From Spirosoma sp. SC4-14 (GTDB lineage: Bacteria > Bacteroidota > Bacteroidia > Cytophagales > Spirosomataceae): a stretch of DNA of 64,000 bases. Positions 62,516 to 64,000 of the stretch are shown piece after piece. The translations under genes were made by a program, and so were the position numbers. The notes under the pieces were generated by a model. The model did no database searches. It had not been told where the DNA came from and worked only from the letters and a program-made list of their open reading frames with translations. Within the stretch, counting starts at the first letter, position 1. Each line of letters opens with the position of its first letter. Where the stretch lies: the NCBI RefSeq assembly GCF_037201965.1, contig NZ_CP147518.1, positions 4,457,001-4,521,000 of the forward strand, read 5' to 3'.

Positions 62516-63478
62516 ATGGGAGAAGTTGCTACTGCAGTACCACTGGCCTATCAGGCTAATCTGGACGTTTTTTCGGCCACGCTTCAGGAACTGGCGGCCA
62601 CCGACCGCAATCTGCTGGTTGTTACGAGCGATTCGCGTGGATCGGGTAAGCTGGTACCTTTCGGCCAGAAATACCCCCGCCAAATCGTCGAGATTGGCAT
62701 TGCCGAGCAAAATCTGGTGGGCGTTGCGGCCGGTCTGGCTTCTACGGGTAAAAACGTTTTTGCCGTATCGCCAGCCTGCTTTCTAACCGCTCGGTCGTTC
62801 GAGCAGATCAAAACCGACGTGGCTTATTCGAACAATCCGGTTAGGCTGATCGGCATCAGTGCGGGGGTCAGCTATGGCGCATTAGGCTCGACGCACCACA
62901 GTCTGCACGATTACGCGGCACTGCGGGCCGTACATAATCTGACGATAGTAGCGCCAGCCGACAATTTCGAAACTGAACAAGCCATTCGACAGGCAACCCA
63001 GCTCGACACCCCTATTTACATCCGCTTTGGTAAAAAACCGATGCCGTTGTTATCGGAAACAAACCAGACGTTCGAGTTCGGGAAAGGGCGCGTCGTGAAC
63101 GAAGGCGATGATCTGGTACTGATTGCTACTGGCGAAACGGTTTATCCGGCGCGTCAGGCGGCTCATCAACTGGAAAATACCCACGGAATTCGGGCAACGG
63201 TCATTAGCATGCACACAATTAAGCCTTTAGACTATGCACTGCTGGCAACAGTGGCCGCTACAGGCGTGCCCATTCTGACGGTTGAAGAACATAGCATTTT
63301 CGGTGGCCTGGGCGAAGCCTGTGCATCCTTCCTGCTCACGAATGGCTATCATAACCGCTTTAAAATCATGGGCATTCCCGACGAATATACCGTAACAGGC
63401 TCTCAGATCGAGATTTTCAACCATTATGGTTTATCTGAGAACGGCATTGCACGCGAAGCGCTGACGCTGGTTGAGTGA
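62516..63478 (+). CDS. transketolase C-terminal (pyrimidine-binding) subunit
   Basis: The product is 320 residues from the ATG at 62516; an ATG nine codons upstream lies in the repeat. LVVTSDSRGSGKL, EIGIAEQNLVGVAAGLASTG (catalytic Glu), GAGVSYGALGSTHHSLHDYA-like segment, and a C-terminal transketolase domain (VLIATGETVYPARQAAHQLE; TVEEHSIFGGLGEACASFLL). It completes the enzyme with the preceding subunit. Split transketolases of this kind occur in specialised pentose or deoxy-sugar pathways such as apiose catabolism. The substrate is probably the ketose made by the isomerase. Confidence 0.94.
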   Translation: MGEVATAVPLAYQANLDVFSATLQELAATDRNLLVVTSDSRGSGKLVPFGQKYPRQIVEIGIAEQNLVGVAAGLASTGKNVFAVSPACFLTARSFEQIKTDVAYSNNPVRLIGISAGVSYGALGSTHHSLHDYAALRAVHNLTIVAPADNFETEQAIRQATQLDTPIYIRFGKKPMPLLSETNQTFEFGKGRVVNEGDDLVLIATGETVYPARQAAHQLENTHGIRATVISMHTIKPLDYALLATVAATGVPILTVEEHSIFGGLGEACASFLLTNGYHNRFKIMGIPDEYTVTGSQIEIFNHYGLSENGIAREALTLVE

Positions 63479-63600
63479 TTGAATGATTGAATTATTCAAC
63501 GTCCGTTCTGGCAGTAAACAATTCAATCATTCAATCATTCAATCATTCAATCATTCAATCATTCAATCACTCAATCACTCAATCACTCAATCACTCAACC
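63473..63600. repeat. 8-bp-period repeat array after the transketolase operon
   Basis: Left words gagtgatt, gaatgatt, gaattatt; right words caatcatt six times then caatcact four times, in strict 8-bp period. The arms are complementary around a loop with ccgttctggcagt. It includes the transketolase stop codon and resembles the palindrome at 17481. Confidence 0.95.
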
Positions 63601-63619
63601 GATTTCGTTCCTAAACCTG

Positions 63620-64000
63620 ATGAAACCTATTTTTTCACTGATCGCCCTGAGTGTGCTGATCGTTCTGACGGGCCCACTTCAGGCTCAGTCGCCGAATCAG
63701 AAACTGCGGGTGCTCGTATTGACCGACATCGAAAACGAACCCGACGATGCTCAGTCGATGGTGCGTTTTCTGACCTATTCGAATCAATGGGATGTTGAGG
63801 GCTTACTAGCGACCACCTCCATTCACCTGAAAAATCGGGTAGCCCCCCAACGTATCCGGCAAATTGTCGATGCCTACGGTCAGGTACGGAATAACCTGCT
63901 GCTGCACGAAAAAGGCTATCCCGAAACGGCCTATTTGTTGAGCGTACTGAAATCTGGTATACCCAAATACGGCATGGAAGGCGTAGGACCAGGTAACGAT
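63620..64000 (+). CDS. DUF1593 / nucleoside-hydrolase-like secreted protein (cut by window edge)
   Basis: The frame starts at the ATG at 63620 and runs off the right edge (127 codons seen). A signal peptide (FSLIALSVLIVLTGPLQAQS) is followed by LRVLVLTDIENEPDDAQSMV and LLATTSIHLKNRV. The Asp-rich DxxNEPDDxxSMVR pattern matches the nucleoside-hydrolase-like DUF1593 domain found in Bacteroidota glycan loci. It is exported. It lies downstream of the isomerase-transketolase operon, and the rest of the protein is outside the window. Confidence 0.85.
   Translation, partial: MKPIFSLIALSVLIVLTGPLQAQSPNQKLRVLVLTDIENEPDDAQSMVRFLTYSNQWDVEGLLATTSIHLKNRVAPQRIRQIVDAYGQVRNNLLLHEKGYPETAYLLSVLKSGIPKYGMEGVGPGND

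Noticed and set aside
63473..63600. CRISPR-like array
   Set aside because: Units are 8 bp with no spacers between them; there are no cas genes in the window.

Overview
The window looks like the chromosome of a Bacteroidota bacterium of the Cytophagales, most like Spirosoma and relatives. The reasons are two SusC/SusD pairs, an ECF sigma/FecR pair feeding an STN-domain SusC, a one-protein hybrid two-component regulator with an AraC domain, LytS/LytTR signalling, a very large RHS/YD-repeat protein of Bacteroidota type, promoter-like TAnnTTTG boxes and almost no Shine-Dalgarno sequences. Both ends cut genes: an RHS-like N-terminus at the left (1-328) and a DUF1593-type protein at the right (63620-64000).

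Layout, left to right. 1-8642: RHS/polymorphic-toxin region with a 2460-residue secreted protein carrying five near-identical 84-residue Ig-like repeats, an RHS core and a variable C-terminus, overlapped by a lipoprotein gene (possible immunity partner). 9-12 kb: small genes, an isochorismatase-like hydrolase and a YihY membrane protein. 11.98-20.5 kb: sigma factor, FecR, SusC, SusD and a GH30 glucanase/glucosylceramidase, a self-regulated glycan locus. 20.7-25.5 kb: small unknown genes, a protease-like protein lacking both catalytic aspartates, an alpha/beta hydrolase and an orphan mannitol-dehydrogenase C-terminal domain. 25.7-39.2 kb: a fructan-type locus (GH32, fructokinase-like kinase, sugar porter, fasciclin lipoprotein, sugar-sensing hybrid regulator, SusD, SusC). 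39.8-42.7 kb: kduD, a DUF4861 protein and kduI for unsaturated-uronate catabolism. 42.9-47.6 kb: LytS/LytTR pair with a DUF3089 hydrolase, then three small envelope proteins. 47.7-51.5 kb: an IS5-type insertion and an AT-rich block of foreign-looking genes separated by long palindromes resembling integron attC sites. 51.6-56.1 kb: RtcB RNA ligase, a cytosolic SPFH/Band-7 protein, a tRNA-like non-coding RNA and a divergent WYL regulator, which together look like an RNA-repair system. 56.2-64 kb: luciferase-like oxidoreductase, GH95 alpha-L-fucosidase, a fucose/arabinose-type isomerase, a split transketolase and the start of a DUF1593 protein.

Two observations deserve most attention. The first is the RtcB-SPFH-tRNA-like RNA-WYL locus: the RNA has tRNA T-arms and a D-arm but no room for an anticodon arm, so it is not an ordinary tRNA. 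The second is a family of at least eleven intergenic elements built from 7-bp or 8-bp near-tandem words, most folding into long hairpins. They lie in a large share of the gaps between genes and sometimes supply the last codons and stop codon of the neighbouring gene.

All calls come from reading the sequence and from knowledge of protein families. No database search, structure prediction or composition calculation was run.
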